Assembly (NCBI RefSeq): GCF_000718635.1
Contig: NZ_JOBF01000026.1
Span: 32,093 to 96,092 of the forward strand
Length of the DNA: 64,000 bases
From: Streptomyces varsoviensis
GTDB taxonomy: Bacteria > Actinomycetota > Actinomycetes > Streptomycetales > Streptomycetaceae
Direction of reading: 5' to 3'
Shown here: one piece after another, positions 50,847 through 62,293 of the stretch
Position numbering within the stretch: the first letter of the stretch is position 1
Layout: each line of letters opens with the position of its first letter
Position numbers and translations under genes: made by a program
The notes under the pieces: generated by a model
Seen by the model: the letters and a program-made list of their open reading frames with translations, nothing else
What the model was told of the DNA's origin: nothing
The model's database searches: none

Positions 50847-50874
50847 GCCCCCGGCCTTCAAGAAGGCCGAGGGC
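50847..50874 (-). terminator. Terminator of the acyl-CoA catabolism operon
   Basis: GCCC-C-CGGCCTTC, loop AA, GAAGGCCG-A-GGGC: a 12-bp stem with one mismatch, 32 bases downstream of the TetR stop at the end of the eight-gene leftward operon. Confidence 0.85.
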
Positions 50875-50906
50875 TGCGCCATGTGCGCCGCGCCGGAGGG
50901 CGGCCG

Positions 50907-51524
50907 TCACCGCCGGCTCTTGAGCACGCAGTCCACGATGTGGGCCCACTGCTCCACCACCCGCTCGCGCCGGGCGGCGTCGTCCGTCAGCAGGTTGGCG
51001 AGGCCCAGGCCGCGGGCCATGTCGAGGAGGCCCTGGACGGTCTCGCGGATGCCCGGTACGCGCTCGTCGGCGCCCAGCAGCTCCACGGCGATGCGGTGGG
51101 TCTCGCGGCCGACGCGGGCCTCCAAGTCGATGACGCGCGGGCAGAGTTCGGCCTCGTTGGAGGCGGCGACCCACAGTTGCAGGGCGGCGCGGAAGAGCGG
51201 ACCCGTGTAGAGGTCGACCAGGGCGCGGACCACGGCGCGGGTACGGACGGGGCTGGGCCGGGTGCCGTGGGAGGCGCGCAGGGCCAGGGTGCGCATCGCC
51301 TGGGAACGGACCTCGGCGACGTACTCCACGGCCGCCGTGAACAGATCTTCCCGCGTGGGGAAGTGGTGCTGCGCCGCGCCCCGCGACACCCCCGCGCGCT
51401 CCGCCACGACCGACACGGTCGAGCCGGCCCAGCCGTACTCGGCGAGACAGGAGATGGCGGCCTCCAGCAGCCGCTGCCGGGTGACGCGGCTGCGGTCCTG
51501 TTTGGGTACGGTCACGATGCCCAT
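50907..51524 (-). CDS. TetR regulator closing the acyl-CoA catabolism operon
   Basis: 205 residues. HTH at about 12-58 (TRQRLLEAAISCLAEYGWAGSTV split, VSRGAAQHHFPTREDLFTAAVEY). The C-terminal ligand domain is helical with a Cys (EAELCPRVIDLEAR). It overlaps the enoyl-CoA hydratase gene by 13 bases, so it is part of the operon and probably its acyl-CoA-responsive repressor. Confidence 0.92.
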   Translation of the reverse strand: MGIVTVPKQDRSRVTRQRLLEAAISCLAEYGWAGSTVSVVAERAGVSRGAAQHHFPTREDLFTAAVEYVAEVRSQAMRTLALRASHGTRPSPVRTRAVVRALVDLYTGPLFRAALQLWVAASNEAELCPRVIDLEARVGRETHRIAVELLGADERVPGIRETVQGLLDMARGLGLANLLTDDAARRERVVEQWAHIVDCVLKSRR

Positions 51525-52273
51525 GCGGGGTCCCGCCTCTCCAGAAAGGCCGTCATGCCCTCGCGGGCCTCCGGCGATGCGAACAGCCGCGCCGACTCGT
51601 CGGCCAGCGCCTGCGCGTCACGGTCGAAGGCCCGTAGCACCTCCGCCGTGACCAGCCGTTTCGACGCGGCCAGCCCCTGCGGCGAACCCCGCCGCAGCCC
51701 ATCGAGTACGGGCTCCAGAGCGGCCTCGACGGAGCCCTCGGCCGCCAGTGTGACCAGCCCGATCCGCGCCGCCTCCGCCGCGTCGAACCGCTCGCCCGTC
51801 AGGTAGTACCGGGCGGCCGCCCGCGCGTCGAGCCGCGGCAGCAGCGGCATCGAGATCAGGGCGGGCGCCAGCCCCAGCCGCACCTCGGTGAACGCGAAGC
51901 TCGCCGCCGCCCCCGCGACGGCGATGTCACAGGCCCCGAGGAGCCCGAGCCCCCCGGCCCGTACGTGCCCGCTGACGCGGGCGACCACGGGCTTGGGCAA
52001 CTCCAGAACCCTGCGCAACAGCCGAACCAGCTCCCCCGGCCCGCTCTCCGCCGCGGTGGCCTCACTGAGGTCCGCGCCGGCGCAGAAGGTGTTGCCGGTA
52101 TGGGTCAGCAGAACAGCACGAGTCGCGCGATCCTCACCCGCCGCGGTAAGCCCCTCCCCCAACTCCTTTACCAGCCGCCGCGAGAGCGCGTTGCGGTTGT
52201 GCGGCGAGTCGAGCGTCAGGGTGGTGATCCCGTCGGCGTACGCACACCGCACCAGCCGATCGGCCTCCGTCAT
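51512..52273 (-). CDS. Enoyl-CoA hydratase/isomerase
   Basis: 253 residues. Crotonase-fold motifs: TLDSPHNRNALS, HTGNTFCAGADLSEA (oxyanion hole), and ARVSGHVRAGGLGLLGACDIAVA. The catalytic Glu region is FAFTEVRLGLAP. Likely hydrates the enoyl-CoA product of the operon's acyl-CoA dehydrogenase or hydratase step. ATGA overlap with the CoA ligase gene. Confidence 0.92.
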   Translation of the reverse strand: MTEADRLVRCAYADGITTLTLDSPHNRNALSRRLVKELGEGLTAAGEDRATRAVLLTHTGNTFCAGADLSEATAAESGPGELVRLLRRVLELPKPVVARVSGHVRAGGLGLLGACDIAVAGAAASFAFTEVRLGLAPALISMPLLPRLDARAAARYYLTGERFDAAEAARIGLVTLAAEGSVEAALEPVLDGLRRGSPQGLAASKRLVTAEVLRAFDRDAQALADESARLFASPEAREGMTAFLERRDPAWAS

Positions 52274-53856
52274 CGCGACCGCCCCCCCCTCTCCCGCTCC
52301 CGTAGTTCGCGCCGCAGCAGCTTGCCGGAGACGGCTCGCGGCACGCTCGCGACGAACTCGACCCGCCGCACCTTCTTGTACGGGGCGACCCGCCCGGCCA
52401 CGTACTCCATCACATCGGCCTCGCTCAGCGCGCCGGGCTCCCGCCGCACCACGTACGCCTTCGGGAACTCCTCGCCATCAGCGTCCCGCACCCCGATGAC
52501 CGCGGCGTCCGCGACCCCCTCGTGCGCCAGCAGCACCGCTTCGAGCTCGGCGGGGGCGACCTGGTAGCCCTTGTACTTGATCAGCTCTTTCACCCGGTCC
52601 ACGACATACAGCCACCCCCGCGCGTCGATCCGCCCGATGTCCCCCGTACGCAGCCACCCGGCCGAGTCGATCATGGCAGCCGTCTCCTCGGGACGGCCCA
52701 AGTACCCCTCCATCACCTGCGGACCGCGCAACACGATCTCCCCCTCCTCTCCCACCCCGAGATCCCGGCCGTCCCCCTCCAGGGAGACGATCCGCAACTC
52801 GGTGCCGGGCACCAGCTTGCCCACCGACCCCGGCGGCGCGTCATGCACCTCGGCCAGCGGCCAGATGGTGGCGCACGGGGACAGCTCCGTCATCCCGTAC
52901 CCCTGCATGATCGGCGGCAGCCCGAGCCGCCCCGCACACGCCGCCGCGAGCCCGGCGTCCAACGGCGCGGCCGCGCTGACGACGTACTCCAGCGACGACA
53001 GGTCGTACCCCGTGGCCGCCGGGTGCTTGGCCAGCGCCAGAACGATGGGCGGCGCCACGTACACCCCGTTGACCCGGTACGTCTCGACAGCCGACAGAAA
53101 CCGCTCCACATCGAAGCGCGGCAGCACGACAACAGCGGCACCTCGCCGCAGCGGCGCGTTCATCAGCGCAGTCAGCCCGTAAATATGGAAAAACGGCAAC
53201 ACAGCCAACACAACTTGGCCGGGCCGCCCCGGAACCAGATCGTCCAACTGCGCCAGGTTGGTGGCGATGGAACGGTGCGTGAGCATCACGCCCTTCGGGA
53301 CGCCGGTAGTCCCCGACGAGTATGGGAGGGCCGCCAGGTCCCGCGCGGGATCGATGTCGACGTCCGGCACGGCTCCGTCGAAGGCCAGCATGGACTGAAC
53401 GGACCGATACCCCTCGGCGTGGTCGCAGACCAAGACCTCTCTGACACACCCGGCCTGTTCGGCGGCGCGCCCCACCTGTTCGAGCAGCGCGGAGACGGTG
53501 ACGACCCACCGGGCGCCGCAGTCCCCGAGCTGCTTGCCCAGCTCATCCGGGGTGGCCAACGGATGGACGGTGGTAACCGTCGCTCCCGCACACGTGGCGG
53601 CGTAAAAGACCACGGGAAAGGCGACGGTATTGGGACTGACCAGAGCAAGCACGTCCCCCTTGCGCACCCCGATATCAGCGAGCGAAGCAGCCAACCTGCC
53701 TACTCCGCCGACAAGCTCGGCATAGGTGACCACCCTCCCGGTAATCCCATCGATCAAAGCGGGCCGATCACCAAATTCACCGGCCCGCCCCAAAACGGCT
53801 TGATGAATGGGAAGTTCGACGGGGGCGACATCGGCGTACTCGCTGCGGAACTCCAT
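52270..53856 (-). CDS. 4-coumarate-CoA ligase-type acyl-CoA synthetase
   Basis: 528 residues. The P-loop is LPYSSGTTGVPKGVMLTH, then the core motif MQGYGMTELSPC, GWLRTGDIGRID and the catalytic Lys region PRAVSGKLLRREL. The YKGYQVAPAELE hinge is present. It activates a carboxylic acid with ATP and CoA to start the pathway. Aromatic versus branched aliphatic preference cannot be read safely. Forty bases separate it from the acyl-CoA dehydrogenase gene. Confidence 0.93.
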   Translation of the reverse strand: MEFRSEYADVAPVELPIHQAVLGRAGEFGDRPALIDGITGRVVTYAELVGGVGRLAASLADIGVRKGDVLALVSPNTVAFPVVFYAATCAGATVTTVHPLATPDELGKQLGDCGARWVVTVSALLEQVGRAAEQAGCVREVLVCDHAEGYRSVQSMLAFDGAVPDVDIDPARDLAALPYSSGTTGVPKGVMLTHRSIATNLAQLDDLVPGRPGQVVLAVLPFFHIYGLTALMNAPLRRGAAVVVLPRFDVERFLSAVETYRVNGVYVAPPIVLALAKHPAATGYDLSSLEYVVSAAAPLDAGLAAACAGRLGLPPIMQGYGMTELSPCATIWPLAEVHDAPPGSVGKLVPGTELRIVSLEGDGRDLGVGEEGEIVLRGPQVMEGYLGRPEETAAMIDSAGWLRTGDIGRIDARGWLYVVDRVKELIKYKGYQVAPAELEAVLLAHEGVADAAVIGVRDADGEEFPKAYVVRREPGALSEADVMEYVAGRVAPYKKVRRVEFVASVPRAVSGKLLRRELRERERGGRSR

Positions 53857-53896
53857 GAGGATCTCCTAGCACTGTCGTACGGACCGGATGGAGGGC

Positions 53897-55048
53897 TCAG
53901 TAGGACTTGGGGAGCCCCAGCGACTGATGGGAGACGTAGTTGAGGATCATCTCCCGGCTGACCGGCGCGATACGGGCGACGCGGGCCGCCGTGATCATGG
54001 CGGCGAGCCCGTACTCCCTGGTCAGCCCATTCCCCCCGAGGGTGTGTACGGCCTGGTCGACGGCCTTGACGGCGGCTTCCCCGGCCGCGTACTTCGCCAT
54101 GTTCGCGGCCTCGCCCGCACCCGCGTCGTCGCCCATGTCATAGAGCGCGGCGCCCTTCTGCGTCATCAGCCGGGCCAGCTCGATATCGATGTGGGCCTGC
54201 GCCAGCGGGTGGGCGATGGCCTGATGCGCGCCGATCGGCTCCTTCCAGACCGTACGCGTACGGGCGTATTCGACGGCCTGCCCCAGCGCGTACCGCCCCA
54301 TGCCGATGGCGAAAGCGGCGGTCATGATGCGCTCGGGGTTGAGCCCCGCGAACAATTGCAGCAGCCCGGCGTCCTCGTCGCCGACCAGAGCCTCCGCAGG
54401 CAGCCGCACCTCATCGAGAACCAGCTCGAACTGCTTCTCCGGCGCGGCGAGTTCCATATCGATCTGCCGCCGCTCGAACCCCGCCGCGTCGCGCGGCACA
54501 ATGAACAGACAGGGCTTGAGCTTCCCCGTCCGCGCGTCCTCGGTACGCCCGACGATGAGCGTCGCCTCCGCGATATCCACCCCCGACACAAAGACCTTCC
54601 GCCCGGACAGCACCCAGCCATCACCGTCCCGCCGCGCGGTAGTGGTGATCCGGTGCGAGTTCGACCCGGCATCGGGCTCAGTGATCCCGAACGCCATCTT
54701 GGCGGAGCCGGCCGCGAGCCGGGGCAGCCAGTCCCGCTTCTGCGACTCGGTACCAAAGCGCGAAATGACGGTCGCGCAAATAGCGGGCGAGACCACCATC
54801 ATGAGCAGCGGACACCCGGCAGCGCCCAGCTCCTCCAGCACAATCGCCAACTCGGCGATCCCACCACCCCCGCCCCCGTACTCCTCGGGCAGATTGACCC
54901 CGAGATACCCCAGCTCACCAGCCTCGGCCCACAGCTCATCGGTGTGCTTACCGTCACGCACGACACCGGCGAAATACTCCCGCCCGTACCGCTTTCCGAG
55001 CGCGGCCACGGCCGCGCGGAGGTCACGCTGTTCCAGGGTCTCGATCAC
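53897..55048 (-). CDS. Acyl-CoA dehydrogenase
   Basis: 383 residues. FAD-binding signature segments MAFGITEPDAGSNSHRITTTA, VLSGRKVFVSGVDIA, and C-terminal VDQAVHTLGGNGLTREYGLAAMITAAR. The position of the catalytic Glu is not obvious by eye; REYGL suggests the usual pattern. It oxidises an acyl-CoA to the enoyl-CoA for carboxylation or hydration by its operon partners. Confidence 0.93.
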   Translation of the reverse strand: MIETLEQRDLRAAVAALGKRYGREYFAGVVRDGKHTDELWAEAGELGYLGVNLPEEYGGGGGGIAELAIVLEELGAAGCPLLMMVVSPAICATVISRFGTESQKRDWLPRLAAGSAKMAFGITEPDAGSNSHRITTTARRDGDGWVLSGRKVFVSGVDIAEATLIVGRTEDARTGKLKPCLFIVPRDAAGFERRQIDMELAAPEKQFELVLDEVRLPAEALVGDEDAGLLQLFAGLNPERIMTAAFAIGMGRYALGQAVEYARTRTVWKEPIGAHQAIAHPLAQAHIDIELARLMTQKGAALYDMGDDAGAGEAANMAKYAAGEAAVKAVDQAVHTLGGNGLTREYGLAAMITAARVARIAPVSREMILNYVSHQSLGLPKSY

Positions 55049-55089
55049 GAAAAGCCCCCTACAAGGAGAATCGCGGGAACACCGACCGC

Positions 55090-57066
<1,977 letters not shown>

Positions 57067-57081
57067 TACGGCTTCACACCC

Positions 57082-58689
57082 TCACATCCGGAAGACACCA
57101 AACCCACCCCGCGCCCCCTCGACGGGCGCGTTGTGCACGGCGGACAGACACAACCCCAGCACGGTGCGCGTATCACGCGGGTCGATGACGCCGTCGTCGT
57201 AGAGCCGCCCGGAGAGGAACATCGGCAGGGACTCGGACTCGATCTGCTGCTCCACCATGGCCCGCAACCCGGCGTCGGCCTCCTCGTCGTACGGGCGCCC
57301 CTTGGCGGCGGCGGAGGCGCGGGCCACGATCGACAGCACACCGGCGAGCTGCTGCGGCCCCATGACGGCGGACTTGGCGCTGGGCCAGGAGAAGAGGAAG
57401 CGCGGATCGTAGGCGCGCCCGCACATGCCGTAGTGCCCGGCGCCGTAGGAGGCGCCCATGAGGACACTGAGGTGCGGCACGGTGGAGTTGGAGACGGCGT
57501 TGATCATCATGGCGCCGTGCTTGATGATGCCGCCCTGCTCGTACTCGCGGCCGACCATGTAGCCGGTGGTGTTGTGGAGGAAGATCAGCGGAATGTCGCG
57601 CTGGTTGGCGAGCTGGATGAACTGGGCGGCTTTCTGGGACTCCTGGCTGAAGAGGACGCCTTGGGCGTTGGCGAGGATGCCGACGGGGTAGCCGTGGAGG
57701 GCGGCCCAGCCGGTGGTGAGGCTGGCTCCGTAGAGCGGCTTGAACTCGTCGAAGTCGGAGCCGTCCACGATGCGGGCGATGACGTCGCGAGGATCGAAGG
57801 GAACACGCAGATCCCCAGGAACAACACCAAGCAGTTCATCCGCATCGTAAAGAGGAGGTGGAAAACTACCCGAAGTTGGCTCAACCTTCCGCCAGTTGAG
57901 CCTCCGAACAACCCGCCTGGCAAGGCGAATGGCATCGGGTTCGTCGAGGGCGAAGTAGTCGGCGAGCCCCGAGGTCCGGGCGTGCATGTCGGCGCCGCCG
58001 AGGGATTCGTCGTCGCTCTCCTCGCCGGTCGCCATCTTCACGAGCGGCGGGCCGCCGAGGAAGACCTTCGCCCGCTCCTTGACCATGATGACGTGGTCGG
58101 ACATGCCGGGTATGTACGCGCCGCCGGCGGTGGAGTTGCCGAAGACGACGGCGACGGTGGGGATGCCGGCGGCGGAGAGCCGGGTGAGGTCTTTGAAGAG
58201 GGCGCCGCCCGGGATGAAGATCTCTTTCTGGCTGGGGAGATCGGCGCCGCCGGACTCGACGAGGCTCACGACGGGGAGCCGGTTGGCGTAGGCGATCTCG
58301 TTGGCGCGCAGCGCCTTGCGCAGGGTCCAGGGGTTGCTGGCGCCGCCGCGCACGGTCGGGTCGTTGGCGGTGATCAGGCACTCGACGCCCTCGATGACGC
58401 CGATGCCGGTGACGAGGGCGGCGCCGACGGCGTAGTCGCTGCCCCAGGCGGCGAGCGGGGAGAGTTCGAGGAACGGTGTGTCGGGGTCGAGGAGGAGTTC
58501 GACGCGCTCGCGGGCGAGGAGCTTGCCGCGCTCGCGGTGGCGGGCGACGTACTTCTCGCCGCCCCCGCCGATCGCTTTGGCGTGCTCCGCCTCGACGGCG
58601 GCGAGCTTCTCCAGCATGGCGTCGCGGTTGGCGGCGTAGTCGGCGGCCTCGGGGCCCGATACGACGAGCGAGGACGCGAGCACGGTCAC
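57082..58689 (-). CDS. Acyl-CoA carboxylase beta subunit (carboxyltransferase)
   Basis: 535 residues from GTG 58689, overlapping the AtuA stop (GTGA). Both crotonase-like halves are present: [53 protein letters not shown], then [47 protein letters not shown] and C-terminal [20 protein letters not shown]. These match the methylcrotonyl-/geranyl-CoA carboxylase beta subunit group. Works with the alpha subunit at 55090. Confidence 0.95.
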   Translation of the reverse strand: MTVLASSLVVSGPEAADYAANRDAMLEKLAAVEAEHAKAIGGGGEKYVARHRERGKLLARERVELLLDPDTPFLELSPLAAWGSDYAVGAALVTGIGVIEGVECLITANDPTVRGGASNPWTLRKALRANEIAYANRLPVVSLVESGGADLPSQKEIFIPGGALFKDLTRLSAAGIPTVAVVFGNSTAGGAYIPGMSDHVIMVKERAKVFLGGPPLVKMATGEESDDESLGGADMHARTSGLADYFALDEPDAIRLARRVVRRLNWRKVEPTSGSFPPPLYDADELLGVVPGDLRVPFDPRDVIARIVDGSDFDEFKPLYGASLTTGWAALHGYPVGILANAQGVLFSQESQKAAQFIQLANQRDIPLIFLHNTTGYMVGREYEQGGIIKHGAMMINAVSNSTVPHLSVLMGASYGAGHYGMCGRAYDPRFLFSWPSAKSAVMGPQQLAGVLSIVARASAAAKGRPYDEEADAGLRAMVEQQIESESLPMFLSGRLYDDGVIDPRDTRTVLGLCLSAVHNAPVEGARGGFGVFRM

Positions 58690-60521
58690 AGCAGCACCTC
58701 CGGTATGTCCAGGTGGCGGGAGCGCAGCCACTCCCCGAGGGCCTTGGCCTGGGGGTCGAAGCGGGCGCGGTGGGCGACGCCTTGGCCGAGGAGCCCGTCG
58801 ATGACGAAGTTGAGGGCGCGCAGGTTGGGCAGCAGGTGCCGGGCGACCGGCAACCGGCCGACCTCGGGCAGCAGTTCACGAAGCCGTTCGACGGTCAGCT
58901 CGTGGACGACCCACCGCCAGGCGAGATCCGTACGGACCCAGACGCCCACGTTGGCGGAGCCGCCCTTGTCTCCGCTGCGGGCGCCGGCGACGAGCCCGAG
59001 GGGCCGGCGCAGAGTGGGCCCGGCGGGGAGCGGCGCGGGGAGCGGCCCACCGGGGGGCACCTCGGGAGCACCGCCCCGGCATACGAGCGAGGGGCCCACG
59101 TCCACCCGCCGCCCGTCCGGCAGCACCGCCACGTGCGGGACGTCGCCCGCGTCCGTAAAGGCGGCTTCGAAGACGCCGTACGGCTCGCCCTTGCCCGGCG
59201 GGGCGGTGACGTGGAATCCGGGGTAGCTGGCGAGGGCCAGCTCGACGGCGGCCCCGCTGACCGCCCGCCCGACGGCTTCCGGGTCCTCGTCGCGTACCAC
59301 CAGGCGCAGCAGCGCGCTCGCCTCCTCCTGTACGGGCGCGTCGGGGTGGTCCGTACGGGCGAGGGTCCAGCGCACCTCGGCGGGCCGCCGCTCCGCGGCG
59401 TCGAGGGCGGCCTCCAACTGCCGCTGGACCAGCCGGGCCTTGGCATCGATGTCGAGACCGGTGAGGACGAAGACGACCTCGTTCCGCCAGCCGCCGAGGC
59501 GGGTCAGCCCGACCTTGAGGTCGCCGGGCGGCGGCTCGCCGCGCACACCGTCGATACGGACCCGGTCCGGGCCTTCCTGGGTGAGCCGGACCGTGTCGAG
59601 GCGGGCGGTCACGTCCGGGCCGAGGTAGCGAGGCCCGGCGGTCTCGTACAAGAGCTGTTCGGTGACAGTGCCGATGGTGACGGCGCCGCCGGTGCCGGGG
59701 TGTTTGGTGATGACGGCGGAGCCGTCGGCGTGGAGCTCGGCGAGGGGGAAACCGGGACGGCGGGGACCGTTGGGGATACCGGGGAGCCCGCCGAAGCCCG
59801 CCCCAAATCCGGCCCCGAACCCCTCCCCGCGCCCCTCCCTGCGCCCCTCCCCAAAAACGTCCTCGAAGAAGGAGTAGTTGCCGCCGGTGGCTTGGCAGCC
59901 GCATTCCAGCACATGCCCCGCGACGACGGCGCCGGCGAGGGGGTCGAGGTCGTCGGGCCCCCAGCCGAAGTGGGCGGCGGCGGGCCCGGTGACGAGGGCA
60001 GCGTCGGTGACGCGGCCGGTGACGACGACGTCCGCGCCGGCGCGCAGGCAGGCGGCGATGCCGGCGCCGCCGAGGTAGGCGTTGGCGGTGAGCACCCCGT
60101 CCGGCCAGGCGCGCGCGCCGAGCAGGTCGTCGCCCTCGACGTGCGCGACGCGCACCGGCACGCCGAGGCGCGCGGCGAGTTCGCGGATGGCGTCGGCGAG
60201 CCCGGCGGGGTTGAGCCCGCCCGCGTTGGCGACGAGCTTGACCCCGCGCTCGGCGGCGAGCCCCAGACCGTCCTCCAACTGCCGCAGATACGTTTTGGCG
60301 TACCCGCGCGCCGGGTCCTTGAGCCGGTCCCGGCCCAGGATCAGCATCGTCAGCTCGGCGAGATAGTCCCCCGTGAGGACGTCCAGCTCGCCGCCGGTGA
60401 GCATCTCGCGGAGGGCGTCGAAACGATCGCCGTAGAAGCCGGAGGCATTGCCTATCCGCAGCACGTCGTCGCCTCGGACGTCGGCTCCGCCAGTAGCTCC
60501 GCTGGCGGCTCCGCCGATCAC
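58686..60521 (-). CDS. AtuA-family acyclic terpene utilisation protein (DUF1446)
   Basis: 611 residues from GTG 60521. N-terminal DUF1446 signatures include [57 protein letters not shown] and [15 protein letters not shown]; the C-terminal half contains [20 protein letters not shown]. In Pseudomonas, AtuA is essential for citronellol/geraniol degradation, with unknown chemistry. Residues 224-256 are a Gly/Phe/Arg-rich stretch ([14 protein letters not shown]) that looks like an insertion. Overlaps both neighbours by 4 bases. Confidence 0.92.
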   Translation of the reverse strand: MIGGAASGATGGADVRGDDVLRIGNASGFYGDRFDALREMLTGGELDVLTGDYLAELTMLILGRDRLKDPARGYAKTYLRQLEDGLGLAAERGVKLVANAGGLNPAGLADAIRELAARLGVPVRVAHVEGDDLLGARAWPDGVLTANAYLGGAGIAACLRAGADVVVTGRVTDAALVTGPAAAHFGWGPDDLDPLAGAVVAGHVLECGCQATGGNYSFFEDVFGEGRREGRGEGFGAGFGAGFGGLPGIPNGPRRPGFPLAELHADGSAVITKHPGTGGAVTIGTVTEQLLYETAGPRYLGPDVTARLDTVRLTQEGPDRVRIDGVRGEPPPGDLKVGLTRLGGWRNEVVFVLTGLDIDAKARLVQRQLEAALDAAERRPAEVRWTLARTDHPDAPVQEEASALLRLVVRDEDPEAVGRAVSGAAVELALASYPGFHVTAPPGKGEPYGVFEAAFTDAGDVPHVAVLPDGRRVDVGPSLVCRGGAPEVPPGGPLPAPLPAGPTLRRPLGLVAGARSGDKGGSANVGVWVRTDLAWRWVVHELTVERLRELLPEVGRLPVARHLLPNLRALNFVIDGLLGQGVAHRARFDPQAKALGEWLRSRHLDIPEVLL

Positions 60522-61906
60522 CGCCCCGCTCCACGGGGCTCCTGCCCCGCCGGGCCGGGCCCATGACCGCCCGTCTCCCGCCGGGGCCCGCCGGACTCGC
60601 GGCTGCCAGGCTCGCGCCCGGCCCCACGGCTAGCCGGCTCCCGCCCGGCCCCACGGCTAGCCGGCTCCCGCCCGGCCCCACGGCTAGCCGGCTCCCGCCC
60701 AGGTCCGTCGGGCCCACCGCTACCTGGCTCCTCCCCCGCCGGGCCGGGCCGACCGCTGCCCGGCTCGCGCCCAGATCCGCCGGGCTCGCGGCTGCCAGGC
60801 TCGCGCCCGGCCACACGGCTAGCCGCCTCCCGCCCAGGCCCGCCGGACTGACGGCTACCTGACTCGTGCCCCGCCCCGTCGGACCCACCGCTACCTGGCT
60901 CCTGCCCCGCCGGGCCGGGCCGACCGCTGCCCGGCTCCCGCCCAGGTCCGCCGGGCTCGCGGCTACCCCGCTCCCGCCCGGCCCCACCGCTACCCGGCTC
61001 CCGCCCGGCCCCGCCGGGCCGACCGCTGCCCGGCTCGCGCCCGGCCCCACGGCTACCCGGCTCGCGCCCAGGTCCGCCGGGCTCGCGGATACCCGCCTCC
61101 CGCCCGACCCCGCTCGCCCCTCGGCTGCCCGGCTCGCGCCCTGGCCCCGCCGGGCCGGCGAAGGCTTGGGCGATGTTCAACCAGTGGTCGGCGTCGGGGC
61201 CTTCGGCGGTGACGGCCACCTCGGAGCGGTGGGCGCGTTGCGTGACGAGGAGGCAGAAGTCGAGGGCGGGGCCGGTCACGCGCTGCGCGGCGTCCGGCGG
61301 CCCGTACGACCACAGCTCACCGCCCGGCGCCGTCAGCTCCACCCTGAACTCCTCGGCGGGCGGGTCGAGTCCGCGTACGGCATAGGCGTAGTCGCGGGCG
61401 CGGGCGCCGATGCGGGCCACGTGCCGCAGCCGCGCGGTGGGCTCGCGGGTCACGCCGAGCGTGTCGGCGATGTCCTGGCCGTGCGCCCAGGTCTCCATCA
61501 GCCGGCCCGTGGCCATGGAGGCGACGCTCATCGGGGGCCCGAACCAGGGGAGGCGCGCCCCCGCGGGCTGCCCGGCGAGGACCCGGTCCACCCGCTCGCG
61601 CCCCGCGCGCCAGCGGGCGAGCAGTTCGGCGGGCGGCAGCGCGGCTCCACGCGCGGCGGCCTCGTCGACGAAGGTGTCGGGCGCGGCGAGCGCCTGGTCG
61701 ATGAGCGGCTGGAAGGCTTGGGCCCCTTCGGTGGACCGTACGGCGCACTCGTCCGTCCAGGCGAGATGCGCGATCTGGTGGGCGATCGTCCACCCCGGCG
61801 CGGGCGTCGGCGCCGCCCACCGCTCCGGGGCGATACGGCCCACCAGGCCGTCCAGCGCGTCGCCCTCCGCCCGCAGATCGCCGAGTACCGCCGCTGGATC
61901 AGCCAC
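60518..61906 (-). CDS. TIGR03084 family metal-binding protein with a 212-residue repetitive tail
   Basis: 462 residues from GTG 61906. Residues 1-250 are a DinB-fold TIGR03084 protein: GWTIAHQIAHLAWTDE (metal His), LMETWAHGQDIADTLG (third His) and ADHWLNIAQAFAGPAGPG, where the family normally ends. Residues 251-462 are a Gly/Arg/Glu/Pro/Ser tail built of degenerate GREPGSRGA units, with three exact copies of REPASRGAG. The tail frame ends in a GTGA overlap with atuA-like. It heads the eight-gene operon. The core may bind mycothiol or metal; the tail is likely disordered and recent. Confidence 0.87.
   Translation of the reverse strand: MADPAAVLGDLRAEGDALDGLVGRIAPERWAAPTPAPGWTIAHQIAHLAWTDECAVRSTEGAQAFQPLIDQALAAPDTFVDEAAARGAALPPAELLARWRAGRERVDRVLAGQPAGARLPWFGPPMSVASMATGRLMETWAHGQDIADTLGVTREPTARLRHVARIGARARDYAYAVRGLDPPAEEFRVELTAPGGELWSYGPPDAAQRVTGPALDFCLLVTQRAHRSEVAVTAEGPDADHWLNIAQAFAGPAGPGREPGSRGASGVGREAGIREPGGPGREPGSRGAGREPGSGRPGGAGREPGSGGAGRERGSREPGGPGREPGSGRPGPAGQEPGSGGSDGAGHESGSRQSGGPGREAASRVAGREPGSREPGGSGREPGSGRPGPAGEEPGSGGPDGPGREPASRGAGREPASRGAGREPASRGAGREPGSRESGGPRRETGGHGPGPAGQEPRGAGR
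60621..60701. repeat. Three perfect 27-bp repeats within the TIGR03084 tail
   Basis: Units at 60621-60647, 60648-60674 and 60675-60701 are identical; degenerate versions continue to about 61110. The period is 9 codons, so copy-number change keeps the frame and the downstream GTGA coupling. Confidence 0.9.
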
Positions 61907-61919
61907 GCCGCGCTCCCCT

Positions 61920-62055
61920 CACCGAGTCACCGAGTCACCGGCCCACCGAGTCATCGGCTCACGGGGCCGCCGAATCGCCGTATCGGTGAATCGCCGAGTC
62001 GCCGAGTCACCGAATCGTCGGGCCACCGAGTCACCGAATCGCCGAGTTACCGACA
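61920..62055. repeat. 8-bp tandem repeat array (17 copies) upstream of the operon
   Basis: Seventeen contiguous 8-base units of the form CACCGAGT / CGCCGAAT fill 61920-62055, beginning 14 bases before the TIGR03084 start codon. The 61907-62293 gap holds no gene; the array is followed by an AT-rich palindrome and a terminator. The period is not a multiple of three, so it is not coding. Confidence 0.85.
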
Positions 62056-62148
62056 CGAGCTGCCGCGGACCGCCGCACCCTTACAGGGAAGGCGTGTTGG
62101 GGCGCGCCGCGTACTCCGAGCGTGGCAGCGCACGGCGAAACAATCAAG

Positions 62149-62167
62149 CATGATTGCATTAATCATG
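62149..62167. promoter_or_regulatory. CATGATT-N5-AATCATG palindrome
   Basis: A perfect 7-5-7 inverted repeat in an unusually AT-rich patch about 240 bases before the operon start and beyond the oxidoreductase 3' end. A possible operator in the operon's promoter. Confidence 0.45.
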
Positions 62168-62187
62168 CCGCCCTCACAGAAAAGCCA

Positions 62188-62216
62188 AGGGCTGCGCGAC
62201 TCCGTCGCACAGCCCT
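62188..62216. terminator. Terminator downstream of FAD oxidoreductase
   Basis: AGGGCTG-C-GCGAC, loop TCC, GTCGC-A-CAGCCCT: a 12-bp stem with one mismatch, 78 bases past the oxidoreductase stop. Confidence 0.85.
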
Positions 62217-62293
62217 GCGGCCCCGCCACCGGGCGGCCGCCCCGCGCCGTCACCGTACGGAGGCCCGGGGCGCCTCCGGCTTCCGGGTGGGCG

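Noticed and set aside
61920..62055. CRISPR or coding repeat
   Set aside because: 8-bp contiguous units without spacers, and the period is not a multiple of three.
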